51,667 nt of DNA from Peptococcaceae bacterium (GCA_019420345.1 JAHZHI010000027.1:1-51667), one strand, 5' to 3'. Positions 17,674 through 27,253 are shown, counted from the first letter of the stretch. Notes: generated by a model not told the origin, from the sequence alone. Program-made: numbers and translations.

Positions 17674-19068
17674 TTATTGAAGGATAAGTTTTTTTCTTAT
17701 GTTGAGAGTATTGTTTTTTGCTTCAAATTCAGCTTGGAAGAAATTAAGATTTTCAATAGAAAAGCCTGATTTTTTTAGTGCGGCAAGAACTTTTTCTTGA
17801 TCAGAAAGAGATGTTTTCATACCAAATATTATTCCAGTAAGAGCGTCCTGGGCATATTCTTTATTAAGATCTTCTTCTGAAGGAGAATTTAAAAACGTAT
17901 TAAATAAGATTCTATATTCCTGTTCATGTTTCCAATCTGATAATTTTGAATGATATATTTTATTGTAATCTTCCCAATATTTTTCGCGCCACGTATCGGA
18001 CTGATAATTTTTTAATAACAAACTTTCTCTTTCATCTGATAGCCACATTTTAATTTGCTTGTATGTTAATTTACCAAGAGATTCAAAAAAATTTCTTTTT
18101 ATTGGTTCATCTCCATATTGTACTGGAGTAACAATTTTATCTATAAACCTATAAGTTACATTGCCGTTGCTGCTATAGACGCTTGGACTTTTAATAGAAA
18201 GTATTTCTCTTGAATCTTTAGAGTGAGTTTCATAAATTAAACAAACACCTTTATGATCATCGGCGTAATTTCCCCACATTGAAGAATTGTTGTTGGATGA
18301 TGAAAAACAAACGATATATCCTTCTGGATAAATATAGTTTTGAGCATTATTAACATAAATTGCTGGGAAATTTAGGTATAATTGCATACCAGTTTGAAGC
18401 CGATCGAGTTCAGCATTAGAAAGGGATTCACTTATTTTCGATTGATTTAATAAAAACGAACCTATTATATCATCAATTGTATTTGATAAAGTTATTATTA
18501 AATCGCTTTTAGGATATTGATCATATAGAAATTTGATAAATTCTGGAAAAATTTTATCAAGAGATTCGTTTAAGATAGATCCTTCTGAAAAAGGAGAGTG
18601 AAAATCTGATGGTAGAAGATATTTATTTTTCATAGCGTCGATACAAATGTTTAAAGCATATATATGTGTAAAACGAAGTATTAAGAGTAAAAGTTTTGAA
18701 TCGACTAGTGTCTCTTTTTCGTCTAATACGGAAATTATTTGTTGAATCCTAGGAATATTAAGGTAATTTTGAGATATTGTATTTAGTAGATTTTGAAAAG
18801 GAACGTTTGCGTATTTATCTGGTAATAGTATTGCATTTGTTTCTATATCAGTAAGAGTTGCTTTAGTATAAAAGTATGTAATGTTATCGCAAAGACTACA
18901 AATATAATTTTTAAATAATCCTGACCATGCAGGCGAATCGCCTTTCCAGTAGATTTCTAAAAAACCTTCAATAGGATCATTGAGTTTTGAACGGTATGTA
19001 AAATGGAAACTCTTATTTTTTATTTCTAACAATGCTTTATCTATCGAACGATAGTGGTAAAGTTTCAT
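17674..19068 (-). CDS. DUF2971 family protein
   Basis: A 464-residue soluble protein that begins MKLYHYRSIDKAL and contains SKLNDPIEGF and the family block WGNYADDHKGVCLIYE, all hallmarks of DUF2971. The biochemical role of the family is unknown; members are frequent in phage and defence regions. The gene is strongly AT-rich with A/T-ending codons, like mrr and unlike the hsd genes. Its start follows GAAAGGAT on the minus strand. It is convergent with mrr and divergent from hsdM, so it sits inside the restriction cluster without being in the hsd operon. A defence role is inference from position. Confidence 0.75.
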   Translation of the reverse strand: MKLYHYRSIDKALLEIKNKSFHFTYRSKLNDPIEGFLEIYWKGDSPAWSGLFKNYICSLCDNITYFYTKATLTDIETNAILLPDKYANVPFQNLLNTISQNYLNIPRIQQIISVLDEKETLVDSKLLLLILRFTHIYALNICIDAMKNKYLLPSDFHSPFSEGSILNESLDKIFPEFIKFLYDQYPKSDLIITLSNTIDDIIGSFLLNQSKISESLSNAELDRLQTGMQLYLNFPAIYVNNAQNYIYPEGYIVCFSSSNNNSSMWGNYADDHKGVCLIYETHSKDSREILSIKSPSVYSSNGNVTYRFIDKIVTPVQYGDEPIKRNFFESLGKLTYKQIKMWLSDERESLLLKNYQSDTWREKYWEDYNKIYHSKLSDWKHEQEYRILFNTFLNSPSEEDLNKEYAQDALTGIIFGMKTSLSDQEKVLAALKKSGFSIENLNFFQAEFEAKNNTLNIRKKLILQ

Positions 19069-19089
19069 ATAAGCTATCCTTTCTATTTT

Positions 19090-19118
19090 TTGAACGGAAA
19101 TATTCTTATAAATATTGT
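19090..19118 (+). promoter_or_regulatory. Candidate promoter of the hsdMSR operon
   Basis: TTGAAC at 19090-19095 and TATTGT at 19113-19118 with a 17-bp spacer lie in the AT-rich 166-bp gap between the divergent DUF2971 and hsdM genes. The AT richness makes alternative placements possible. Confidence 0.4.
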
Positions 19119-19234
19119 AACGTTTTTTCTTGTTTTTTTAAAGTGTATTGAATAGTAAAATAAATTGTAATTGTATAGTAGAAATTAATAAGACATTAAA
19201 TATAAATGAAAATTTATACAAAGGAGAGATGATG

Positions 19235-20797
19235 ATGGCAGGTGTGCAGAAGGATCAGGAGCGTGAGGAGCTGCATCGTGCGATTTGGGCGATTGCGGAT
19301 GATTTGCGTGGGAGTGTGGATGGTTGGGACTTTAAGTCTTATGTGTTGGGCATGATGTTCTACCGCTACATGTCTGAAAATCTGGCGCATTATATCAATA
19401 AGGGCGAGTGGGAAGCGGGCTTTGCTGATTTTGATTATGCGGCGCTGTCGGATGAGGATGCGGAGCAGGCGCGGGCGGATATGGTCAGCACGCGCGGCTT
19501 TTTCATTCCGCCGTCGGAGCTGTTCTGCAATGTGCAGAAGCGTGCGGCCGACGATGAGAACCTGAACATGACATTGGAAGCAGTCTTTCGGCACATTGAA
19601 GAATCAGCCAGAGGCAGTGAAAGCGAGGACGACTTTGCCGGGCTGTTTGAGGATATTGATGTCAACAGCAACAAGCTCGGCGCCACCGTGGCCAAGCGCA
19701 ATGCCAACCTTGTCAAGCTGATGGACGGGGTTGCCAACATGGCGCTGGGCGCTTATCAGGACAACTCCATCGATGCCTTTGGCGACGCTTACGAGTATTT
19801 GATGAGCATGTATGCGTCCAACGCCGGCAAAAGCGGCGGCGAATTTTTCACGCCGCAGGAAGTGTCGGAGCTGCTCACGCGCATTGCCGTGGCAGGAAAA
19901 ACTGCTGTCAACAAGGTGTACGACCCAGCGTGCGGCTCGGGCTCGCTCTTGCTCAAGGCGGCAAAAATCCTCGGCAAAGACAATGTGCGCCAGGGGTTCT
20001 ACGGGCAGGAAATCAACCTCACCACCTACAACCTTTGCCGCATCAACATGTTTCTGCACGACATCGACTTTGACAAGTTCGACATTGCCCATGAGGACAC
20101 CCTCACCAATCCGCAGCATTGGGACGACGAGCCTTTTGAGGTCATCGTTTCCAATCCACCTTACTCCATCAAATGGGAAGGCGACAACAACCCTGTGCTG
20201 ATCAACGATCCCCGTTTTTCACCAGCCGGGGTGCTGGCACCAAAGTCCAAGGCCGATCTGGCATTCATCATGCATTCGCTGGCTTGGCTCGCCAGCAACG
20301 GCACCGCTGCCATCGTTTGTTTCCCAGGTGTGATGTATCGCGGCGGCGCCGAAAAGAAAATCCGCCAATACCTGATCGACAACAACTTTATCGATGCCGT
20401 TATTCAGCTGCCAAGCAACCTTTTCTTTGGCACTTCCATCGCCACCTGCATCATGGTGCTTAAACGCAATAAGGCCGACAACACCACCTTCTTTGTGGAT
20501 GCATCGGCAGAGTGTGTGAAGGTGACGAACAACAACAAGCTCACCGAGGACAACATCACCCGCATTGTGAACGCCGTGACCAGCCGCAGCGAAGAAGCGC
20601 ATTTTTCACGCGCGGTGGCCTACGAGGAGATCAAGGACAACGATTTTAATCTCTCGGTCAGCACCTATGTAGAACCGGAAGATACCCGCGAAGTCATTGA
20701 CATTGTCAAGCTGAATGCCGAGATCGAGCAAATCGTGGCGCGGGAACAGGTGCTGCGCGATGAGATCGCTAAGATCATCGCCGAGATTGAGGGGTGA
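19235..20797 (+). CDS. hsdM: Type I restriction-modification methyltransferase subunit HsdM
   Basis: M subunit of a type I system; with HsdS it methylates adenine at a bipartite site. The protein is 520 residues from the ATG at 19235, the third of three tandem ATGs (19229, 19232, 19235) and the best spaced (7) from AAGGAGA. An N-terminal HsdM_N domain (about 10-150) precedes an N6-adenine methylase domain with motif I DPACGSGSLLL (near 230) and motif IV NPPY (near 307). Base composition differs sharply from the adjacent AT-rich mrr and DUF2971 genes, so the island was assembled from at least two sources. Confidence 0.95.
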   Translation: MAGVQKDQEREELHRAIWAIADDLRGSVDGWDFKSYVLGMMFYRYMSENLAHYINKGEWEAGFADFDYAALSDEDAEQARADMVSTRGFFIPPSELFCNVQKRAADDENLNMTLEAVFRHIEESARGSESEDDFAGLFEDIDVNSNKLGATVAKRNANLVKLMDGVANMALGAYQDNSIDAFGDAYEYLMSMYASNAGKSGGEFFTPQEVSELLTRIAVAGKTAVNKVYDPACGSGSLLLKAAKILGKDNVRQGFYGQEINLTTYNLCRINMFLHDIDFDKFDIAHEDTLTNPQHWDDEPFEVIVSNPPYSIKWEGDNNPVLINDPRFSPAGVLAPKSKADLAFIMHSLAWLASNGTAAIVCFPGVMYRGGAEKKIRQYLIDNNFIDAVIQLPSNLFFGTSIATCIMVLKRNKADNTTFFVDASAECVKVTNNNKLTEDNITRIVNAVTSRSEEAHFSRAVAYEEIKDNDFNLSVSTYVEPEDTREVIDIVKLNAEIEQIVAREQVLRDEIAKIIAEIEG

Positions 20798-20801
20798 GAC
20801 C

Positions 20802-22040
20802 ATGAACAGATTGGAGGAGTTGATTCAGGAACTTTGCCCCAATGGGGTGGCGTATAAGACGCTGGGAGAGGTTGCTATTGATATTTTTCGAGGAACAGGA
20901 ATCAAGAGGGATCAAATTACCGAACAAGGAACCCCATGTGTGAGATATGGAGAAATCTATACTACATATAATATTTGGTTTGAAAGGTGTTTCTCATATA
21001 CTGATGAATCATTACTTGCGTCTAAGAAATATTTTGAACATGGCGATATTCTTTTTGCCATTACAGGTGAAAGTGTGGAAGATATAGCAAAATCATGTGC
21101 TTATATTGGAAATGAAAAATGCCTTGCAGGAGGAGATATTGTTGTATTAAAACACAATCAAGATCCCAAGTATCTCTCATATGCGCTTTCTACGACAAAT
21201 GCTAGGCGTCAAAAGAGTAAAGGTAAGATAAAAAGTAAGGTTGTTCATTCAAGTATTCCTGCTATTAAAGAAATTAAAATCCCTGTTCCGCCATTGGAAG
21301 TGCAGCGTGAAATTGTCCGGATTTTGGACAATTTCACAGAACTCACCACAGAACTCACCACAGAACTCACCACAGAACTTACCGCTCGCAAAAAACAGTA
21401 TGAGTATTATCGGGATCAGCTGCTGACTTTTGGTGATGATGTGGAATATAAGAGGATTGGAGCAATATGCGATTTGCTTTCAGGATATCCTTTTGATAGT
21501 AAAAAATTTACAGAATCAGGAATACGATTGTTACGTGGGATGAATGTAAAACGAGAAATTCTGGATTTTAGTGAAAAAAATAATCGATATTGGGAGAGCA
21601 GTTGTGGTTTGGGAAAGTATTTATTGAATAAAGATGACATTGTAATTGCTATGGATGGATCTCTTTTGGGGAAAAGCTATGGTTATGTATTGGAGAAAGA
21701 CTTACCGATGCTTTTAGTGCAACGAGTAGCTAGAGTACGTGCAATAAATATAAACGCAAGATTTCTTTATCACTATATTATAAGTGGAGCATTTACAGGA
21801 TATGTGGAAAAAAGGAAAACTACTGGAGCTGTTCCACACATTAGCATGAAGGACATTGCTTCATTTTCAGTTCCTCTCCCGTCTCTCGAAGAACAACAAC
21901 GCATTGTGGACATTCTCGATCGTTTTGACACGCTCTGCAACGACCTGACGGCTGGCTTGCCTGCCGAAATCGAGGCGCGGCAGAAACAGTATGAGTATTA
22001 TCGCGATAAGCTGCTGACCTTTGAACCGTTGGCAGATTAG
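20802..22040 (+). CDS. hsdS: Type I restriction-modification specificity subunit HsdS
   Basis: The 412-residue S subunit has two target-recognition domains (about 15-160 and 215-370), each followed by a conserved helical spacer ending in ARKKQYEYYRDQLLTF and ARQKQYEYYRDKLLTF. Both target-recognition domains are AT-rich and the spacers are not, the usual mosaic of a domain-swapping hsdS. Residues 179-194 are four tandem copies of TELT, encoded by a perfect-to-near-perfect 12-bp repeat in the first spacer helix. The ATG at 20802 lies 4 bp after the hsdM stop. The gene ends in TAG, one of two native genes here to do so. Confidence 0.95.
   Translation: MNRLEELIQELCPNGVAYKTLGEVAIDIFRGTGIKRDQITEQGTPCVRYGEIYTTYNIWFERCFSYTDESLLASKKYFEHGDILFAITGESVEDIAKSCAYIGNEKCLAGGDIVVLKHNQDPKYLSYALSTTNARRQKSKGKIKSKVVHSSIPAIKEIKIPVPPLEVQREIVRILDNFTELTTELTTELTTELTARKKQYEYYRDQLLTFGDDVEYKRIGAICDLLSGYPFDSKKFTESGIRLLRGMNVKREILDFSEKNNRYWESSCGLGKYLLNKDDIVIAMDGSLLGKSYGYVLEKDLPMLLVQRVARVRAININARFLYHYIISGAFTGYVEKRKTTGAVPHISMKDIASFSVPLPSLEEQQRIVDILDRFDTLCNDLTAGLPAEIEARQKQYEYYRDKLLTFEPLAD
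21336..21383 (+). repeat. Four 12-bp tandem repeats inside hsdS
   Basis: ACAGAACTCACC occurs three times exactly (21336, 21348, 21360) and once with a single C-to-T change (21372). The unit is in frame and encodes TELT. Copy-number change by slippage would keep the frame and lengthen or shorten the helix between the two recognition domains, as with the TAEL repeats of the EcoR124 family. Confidence 0.95.
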
Positions 22041-22057
22041 CAGAAAGGAGGCCACGC

Positions 22058-25000
22058 ATGAGCACGTATAACATTGTTCTTTCAACGAATGAGAGCACAG
22101 TGGTGGCGAAATACGAGCCGCAGACGGAGCGGTCGGATGCGTACCAGAGCGAGGCGGCGTTGGAAGCGGCGCTGATTAAGATGCTTGGCGAGCAGGGCTA
22201 TGAGTATGTGCCCATTCACCATGAAGAAGATCTGATCGCTAACCTGCGCCAGCAGCTGGAAACGCTGAACCATTATCGGTTTACGGACGATGAATGGAAA
22301 CGGTTTTTCAAGGACAAGATTGCCAATGCCAACGAAAGCATTGTGGATAAGACGCGCAAGATTCAGGAAGACTATGTGCAGAATCTGACGCGCGACAACG
22401 GCGCCACGATGAACATTTCCCTGATCGATAAGAAAAACGTGCACAACAACCGTCTGCAGGTGATCAACCAATACGAAGAAGACGGCGGTAAATACGACAC
22501 GCGCTACGATGTGACGATTTTGGTCAACGGGCTGCCGCTGGTGCATGTGGAACTGAAGCGGCGCGGCGTGGCACTGAAGGAAGCGTTTAATCAGATCAAC
22601 CGTTATCAGCGCAACAGTTTTTGGGCGAGCAGTGGGCTGTATGAGTATGTGCAGCTGTTTGTAATTTCCAACGGCACGAACACCAAGTATTATTCCAACA
22701 CGACGCGCGCCAGCCACATCAAAGAGCTGGATGGCAGCGGCAGGAAGCACAGCAAGAAAACGTCCAACAGCTTCGAATTTACCTCGTACTGGGCGGACGG
22801 CAGCAATCGCGTGATTGCGGATTTGGTGGATTTCACGAAGACGTTTTTTGCCAAGCACACGCTGTTGAACATTTTGACAAAGTATTGCGTGTTCACAAGC
22901 GAGGAGCTGCTCTTGGTGATGCGCCCTTATCAGATTGTGGCAACGGAGCGCATCCTGAACCGCATTGAGGTGTCGACGAATTACAAGAAGATGGGCACGC
23001 TGGAAGCGGGCGGCTATATCTGGCACACGACCGGCAGCGGCAAAACGCTGACCTCGTTTAAGACAGCGCAGCTGGCGACCAATCTGCCGTACATCGACAA
23101 GGTGCTGTTTGTGGTTGACCGTAAGGATTTGGACTATCAGACGATCAAAGAATATGAGCGCTTTGAAAAGGGCTGCGCGTCGCCGAACAAAAACACGGCG
23201 GTGCTGCAGCGTCAGCTGGAAGACCGGGACGAAAAAGGTCGTTTTCATCCCTATAAAATCATTGTGACGACGATTCAAAAGCTGGATGTGTTCATCAGCA
23301 AGAATCCGTCGCATCCTGTGCGCGACAAGCATGTGGTGCTGATTTTTGACGAATGTCATCGCAGCCAGTTTGGCGACATGCACACGCGCATTGTCGGCGG
23401 GGTGATTAAAAAAGGGGAAAAGGCCATCAAGGTGCCGAAGTATTTCAAGCACTACCATATTTTCGGCTTTACAGGCACACCGATTTTTGCGGAAAACTCA
23501 GGCGCCGGGCGCAACCCGATGCTGAAAACCACGGCGCAGGCCTTTGGCGAGCAGCTGCACAGCTACACCATTGTGAACGCCATCAACGATGGCAATGTGC
23601 TGCCGTTCCGCATTGACTACATCAATACGGTGAAGCAGAAGGAAGATGGCAAGGACAAGCAGGTCACCGCCATTGACACAGAGGAAGCGCTGGCCTCGCC
23701 GGCGCGCATTCAGGCGATTGTGACCTATATTCTGGACCACTTCGACCAGAAGACCATGCGCAATGCCTACTACAGCTTGAAGGGGCAGCGTGTGAATGGG
23801 TTCAACTCGATGTTTGCGGTGAGCTCGATTCCTGTGTGCAAGAAATATTATCTGGAACTGAAAAAACAGCTGGCCGAGCGCCATCGCGATCTGACCGTGG
23901 CGATGATTTATTCCTTTGCGGCCAACGAAGCTGACAGCGCCAATGGCATTTTGGGCGATGAAAGCTTTGACACGGACAAGCTCGACCAAAGCTCCAGAGA
24001 TTTTCTGGAGATGGCAATCGACGATTACAACAAGGCTTTTGCGACGAATTATGATACCACGAGCAAGGGCTTTCAGGATTATTACAAGGATTTGTCCAAG
24101 CGGGTGAAAAACCGCGAGGTGGATCTGCTTTTGGTGGTGAACATGTTCCTGACTGGGTTTGATGCGACCACGCTCAACACCTTGTGGGTGGACAAGAACT
24201 TGAAGATGCATGGGCTGATTCAGGCCTTTTCGCGCACCAACCGCATTTTGAACTCGGTGAAAACCTATGGCAACATTGTGTGCTTCCGCGATCTGGAAAA
24301 AGAAACCAACGAAGCCATTGGGCTGTTTGGCGACGAGAACGCGAAGGGTGTTGTGGTGCTGAAGGCGTACGAGGATTATTATTACGGCTATACCGACGAA
24401 GACGGCAAGGAGCAGAAGGGCTATGAGCAGCGCATTGAGGAACTGCTGGCGCGTTATCCGCTGGGCGAGCAGATTATTGGCGAACAGAACAAGAAGGATT
24501 TTTTGGTGCTCTTTGGCAATATTCTGCGGCTGCGCAATATTTTGACGGCGTTTGACCGCTTTGCCGGCAACGAGATTCTGCCGCCGATTGATTTTCAGGA
24601 TTACACGGGGCTGTACTACGATGTGTACGAGGAGATGAAGCCAAAGTCAGGTGACAAGGACAGCATTTTGGACGATGTGGTCTTTGAACTGGAACTGGTC
24701 AAGCAGGTGGAGGTCAATATTGACTACATCCTGATGCTGGTGGCGAAATATCACGACAGCAACTGCGAGGACAAAGAGATTCTTGTGGCGATTGACAAGG
24801 CGATTCGGTCGAGTTTGCAGCTGCGCTCTAAGAAAGAGCTGATCGAGAATTTTGTGGATACCATCAACGTCAACAGCGATGTGCAGACCGATTGGCGCAA
24901 GTTTGTCCGCGAGCAGCGCGAGGTGGACATTCAAAAGATCATCCTCGACGAGCGGCTGAAGCCGGAAGAAACGAAGACGTTTGTTGAAAATGCGTTCCGT

Positions 25001-25234
25001 GACGGCGTTCTGAAAACCACTGGAACCGGCGTGGATAAAATTCTGCCGCCTGTGTCGCGTTTTGGCGGCGGTGGCTCGCGCGACAAGAAAAAGCAAACGG
25101 TCATCGAAAAACTGAAAACGTTCTTCGACAAATACTTTGGCCTCATCAGCCCAACCGAGCCACTCATGGAAAAGAAGGCTGAGTACGACGCCATGGGCAA
25201 GGTGGCCGACGGACACTGTGAATACGGGCAGTGA
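22058..25234 (+). CDS. hsdR: Type I restriction endonuclease subunit HsdR
   Basis: The 1058-residue R subunit. The N-terminal nuclease core has D151 and E165-x-K167 (in YDVTILVNGLPLVHVELK), and the motor domain has Walker A TTGSGKT (near 325-331) and a DECH box (near 431) followed by SF2 helicase motifs such as GFTGTP and FSRTNR. It translocates and cuts unmodified DNA with HsdM and HsdS. The C-terminal helical region ends in a FGLISPTEPLMEKK segment. GAAAGGAGG precedes the ATG, 17 bp after hsdS. Many codons are G-ending, unlike the target-recognition domains of hsdS. Confidence 0.95.
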   Translation: MSTYNIVLSTNESTVVAKYEPQTERSDAYQSEAALEAALIKMLGEQGYEYVPIHHEEDLIANLRQQLETLNHYRFTDDEWKRFFKDKIANANESIVDKTRKIQEDYVQNLTRDNGATMNISLIDKKNVHNNRLQVINQYEEDGGKYDTRYDVTILVNGLPLVHVELKRRGVALKEAFNQINRYQRNSFWASSGLYEYVQLFVISNGTNTKYYSNTTRASHIKELDGSGRKHSKKTSNSFEFTSYWADGSNRVIADLVDFTKTFFAKHTLLNILTKYCVFTSEELLLVMRPYQIVATERILNRIEVSTNYKKMGTLEAGGYIWHTTGSGKTLTSFKTAQLATNLPYIDKVLFVVDRKDLDYQTIKEYERFEKGCASPNKNTAVLQRQLEDRDEKGRFHPYKIIVTTIQKLDVFISKNPSHPVRDKHVVLIFDECHRSQFGDMHTRIVGGVIKKGEKAIKVPKYFKHYHIFGFTGTPIFAENSGAGRNPMLKTTAQAFGEQLHSYTIVNAINDGNVLPFRIDYINTVKQKEDGKDKQVTAIDTEEALASPARIQAIVTYILDHFDQKTMRNAYYSLKGQRVNGFNSMFAVSSIPVCKKYYLELKKQLAERHRDLTVAMIYSFAANEADSANGILGDESFDTDKLDQSSRDFLEMAIDDYNKAFATNYDTTSKGFQDYYKDLSKRVKNREVDLLLVVNMFLTGFDATTLNTLWVDKNLKMHGLIQAFSRTNRILNSVKTYGNIVCFRDLEKETNEAIGLFGDENAKGVVVLKAYEDYYYGYTDEDGKEQKGYEQRIEELLARYPLGEQIIGEQNKKDFLVLFGNILRLRNILTAFDRFAGNEILPPIDFQDYTGLYYDVYEEMKPKSGDKDSILDDVVFELELVKQVEVNIDYILMLVAKYHDSNCEDKEILVAIDKAIRSSLQLRSKKELIENFVDTINVNSDVQTDWRKFVREQREVDIQKIILDERLKPEETKTFVENAFRDGVLKTTGTGVDKILPPVSRFGGGGSRDKKKQTVIEKLKTFFDKYFGLISPTEPLMEKKAEYDAMGKVADGHCEYGQ

Positions 25235-25274
25235 CATGCTGCCCGTCAATCCACCATAGAAAGGAGCATGCCTG

Positions 25275-25808
25275 ATGGCCTACACCAAGACGAGCAAATT
25301 TTTGAGCCTGATTCTGCGGCACAAGCCGGAGGTGATTGGGATCACGCTGGATGAACATGGCTGGGCGCGGGTGGATGAGGTGATCGCTGGGATTGCGAAG
25401 ACGCGGCCGATGTCGATGGCGATATTGGAAGAGATTGTGGCGACGGACAGCAAGGGGCGCTATGCGTTCAATGAGGATAAGACGCTGATTCGTGCCAATC
25501 AGGGGCATTCTGTGCCTGTGGATGTGGAGCTGGCGGAGAAGGCGCCGCCGGCGGTGCTGTATCATGGCACAGGCGAGAAGTCTGTGGCGTCGATTGAGGC
25601 GCAGGGGCTCTTGCCGATGTCGCGGCTGTATGTGCATCTGTCGCTGGATGTGGCGACGGCGACGAAGGTGGGCCAGCGCCACGGTAAGCCGGTGGTGTTT
25701 CGCGTGGATGCTCAAGCGATGGCGGCGCAGGGGCATCGGTTCTATGTGTCGCGCAACGGTGTCTGGCTGACGAAGCATGTGCCGGCGAAATTTTTGCAAA
25801 GGCTGTGA
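25275..25808 (+). CDS. kptA: RNA 2'-phosphotransferase, Tpt1/KptA family
   Basis: A 177-residue KptA homologue. Family enzymes move an RNA 2'-phosphate to NAD+, yielding ADP-ribose cyclic phosphate and nicotinamide; related activities include NAD-dependent capping of RNA or DNA 5' phosphates. Visible signatures are SKFLSLILRHKPEVIG (R15-H16), RANQGHS (R73), LYHGT (H97), the HLS motif (H121) and VFRVD (R143), so the catalytic residues look complete. GAAAGGAG precedes the ATG, 40 bp after hsdR on the same strand, and a terminator follows, so it is the last gene of the hsd operon. Bacterial KptA has no settled physiological role; a link to nucleic-acid damage in defence is inference. Confidence 0.92.
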   Translation: MAYTKTSKFLSLILRHKPEVIGITLDEHGWARVDEVIAGIAKTRPMSMAILEEIVATDSKGRYAFNEDKTLIRANQGHSVPVDVELAEKAPPAVLYHGTGEKSVASIEAQGLLPMSRLYVHLSLDVATATKVGQRHGKPVVFRVDAQAMAAQGHRFYVSRNGVWLTKHVPAKFLQRL

Positions 25809-25832
25809 GCATTTTTCTCACCAATCAATAAT

Positions 25833-25876
25833 AAAAAGCGATGCCTGCTGTGAGACAGCGGGCATCGCTTTTTTAG
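25833..25876. terminator. Bidirectional terminator between kptA and gldA
   Basis: An 18-bp stem with one G-T pair (arms 25833-25850 and 25856-25873) has A-rich and T-rich flanks, so it can serve both convergent genes. Confidence 0.9.
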
Positions 25877-25901
25877 AGGATATATAGTATGGAGGAGAAA
25901 A

Positions 25902-26990
25902 TCAAAGTCGAGCTTTGCCGAGAGCGTCTGCGGCGACGATGGCGTCGTAGAGTTCGGCTGGGGTGACGTCGGCAACCATGTTGTGGATGGATTCGCCTTC
26001 GACACAAGCTTTTTCAGCAATGGTGCGAATTTCTTCATCAGTGGTGATGCCGATTTCTTCGAGGCGGGTAGGAAGTCCGACCTCAAGGCAGAAATCCTGC
26101 ACTTCCTTAAATTCTTCTTTAGGAGCGCCTTCAAGCACGAGCTGAACCAGGGTGCCGAAAGCGACACAGCTGCCGTGTGGTGCGCTGTGGCCGCCCAGGG
26201 CGGTGAGCCCGTTGTAGAAGGAATGGGCAACAGCGAGGCCACCATTGTCGGCACCAACGCCAGACAGGTAAACGTTGGCTTCAATGATGGCATCGAGTGC
26301 AGGGGTAACGACGTTGTTTTCGCAGGCCTGTTTGGCTGCGGCGCCGTAGGTTTTCAAGGTTTTATAGCAAAGTTCGCACAGGGCCATGGCGGAGCGGGTG
26401 ATGCCGCCAAATTCCAGGCTAGGTGCATCGGTGCGCTGACAAGCGCGTGCTTCGAAATAGGTGCCGAGGGCATCGCCCATGCCGGCAACCAGGAATTTGA
26501 CCGGTGCTTGTGCGATGATGGTGCTGTCAACGATGACAGCTTCTGGATTTTTTGGATAAAAGAGGTAACTGTTAAAGGTTAAGTCGTCGTTGTAAATGAC
26601 TGAAAGACCGGTGCATGGCGCGTCGGTTGCAACGACGGTTGGAATGATAACAACAGGCAGATGTTCGTAGTGGGCGGTTGCTTTTGCCGTGTCGATGGCG
26701 GAACCGCCGCCAACGCCAACAACCACGTTGAGCCCTTCGTCGCGCACGATTTTTCTCATGCGTTCGATTTCACCGACGCTGGAGGTGCCGCCGAAGATTT
26801 CGTAACGGCGTACATCGTCAGTGCCAGCGAAGCTGCCTTCGATTTTATCATGACACATTTTGTAGCCGCTGTTGGAGCAGATGAACAGCCACTTGCTGCC
26901 GAGATCTTTCATTTCTTCGTGAAAGCTGTTCAGTGCATCTCTGCCTTGTACATATTTTTGTGGCGCACGCATCATTCTGAGTCTTGCCAT
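25902..26990 (-). CDS. gldA: Glycerol dehydrogenase
   Basis: A 362-residue NAD-dependent group III alcohol dehydrogenase that converts glycerol to dihydroxyacetone. The NAD-binding motif is GVGGGSAIDTAKA (92-104), and the zinc ligands expected for the family are D173 (in GMGDALGTYFEA), H256 (AHSFYNG) and H272 (GGHSAPHGS). The ATG at 26988-26990 is used because GAGGTG lies just upstream and MARLRMMRAPQKYVQG fits the family start; an earlier in-frame ATG at 27065 lies upstream of the promoter -10. No dihydroxyacetone kinase gene is in the window. A DhaS-like TetR gene is divergent from it. Confidence 0.93.
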   Translation of the reverse strand: MARLRMMRAPQKYVQGRDALNSFHEEMKDLGSKWLFICSNSGYKMCHDKIEGSFAGTDDVRRYEIFGGTSSVGEIERMRKIVRDEGLNVVVGVGGGSAIDTAKATAHYEHLPVVIIPTVVATDAPCTGLSVIYNDDLTFNSYLFYPKNPEAVIVDSTIIAQAPVKFLVAGMGDALGTYFEARACQRTDAPSLEFGGITRSAMALCELCYKTLKTYGAAAKQACENNVVTPALDAIIEANVYLSGVGADNGGLAVAHSFYNGLTALGGHSAPHGSCVAFGTLVQLVLEGAPKEEFKEVQDFCLEVGLPTRLEEIGITTDEEIRTIAEKACVEGESIHNMVADVTPAELYDAIVAADALGKARL

Positions 26991-27044
26991 TTTTATCACC
27001 TCATTGTTTTTATTGTTGATGGTTAAAAATCTTTTATAGGACCT

Positions 27045-27072
27045 ATTATAGTAATAAAACGACAAATTTCAA
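27045..27072 (-). promoter_or_regulatory. Promoter of gldA
   Basis: On the minus strand TTGAAA (27067-27072) and a perfect TATAAT (27045-27050) are separated by 16 bp, about 55 bp before the gldA start. Confidence 0.7.
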
Positions 27073-27224
27073 GGGGTGAAAACGATGTTTTTATTTTCAG
27101 AAGATAGGCAAAGTTGTACGAGAAAAAAATGAACGAGGGGGCATAGTATGCTTGCGCGTGCTTAATTTATTTTGTTATGGGCATAAAAATATTAGTTTGT
27201 TGAATTTTTTGACTCTAAATTGCA

Positions 27225-27253
27225 TTGACTAGCCATATGTTTTTGATTATCAT
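27225..27253 (+). promoter_or_regulatory. Candidate promoter of the TetR gene
   Basis: TTGACT at 27225-27230 and TATCAT at 27248-27253, 17-bp spacer. A second TTGACT lies 16 bp upstream. Confidence 0.5.

Noticed and set aside
20789..21000. hsdS as a broken gene because of its abrupt composition shift
   Set aside because: The frame is intact and the AT-rich segments match the two recognition domains, the normal mosaic of hsdS.
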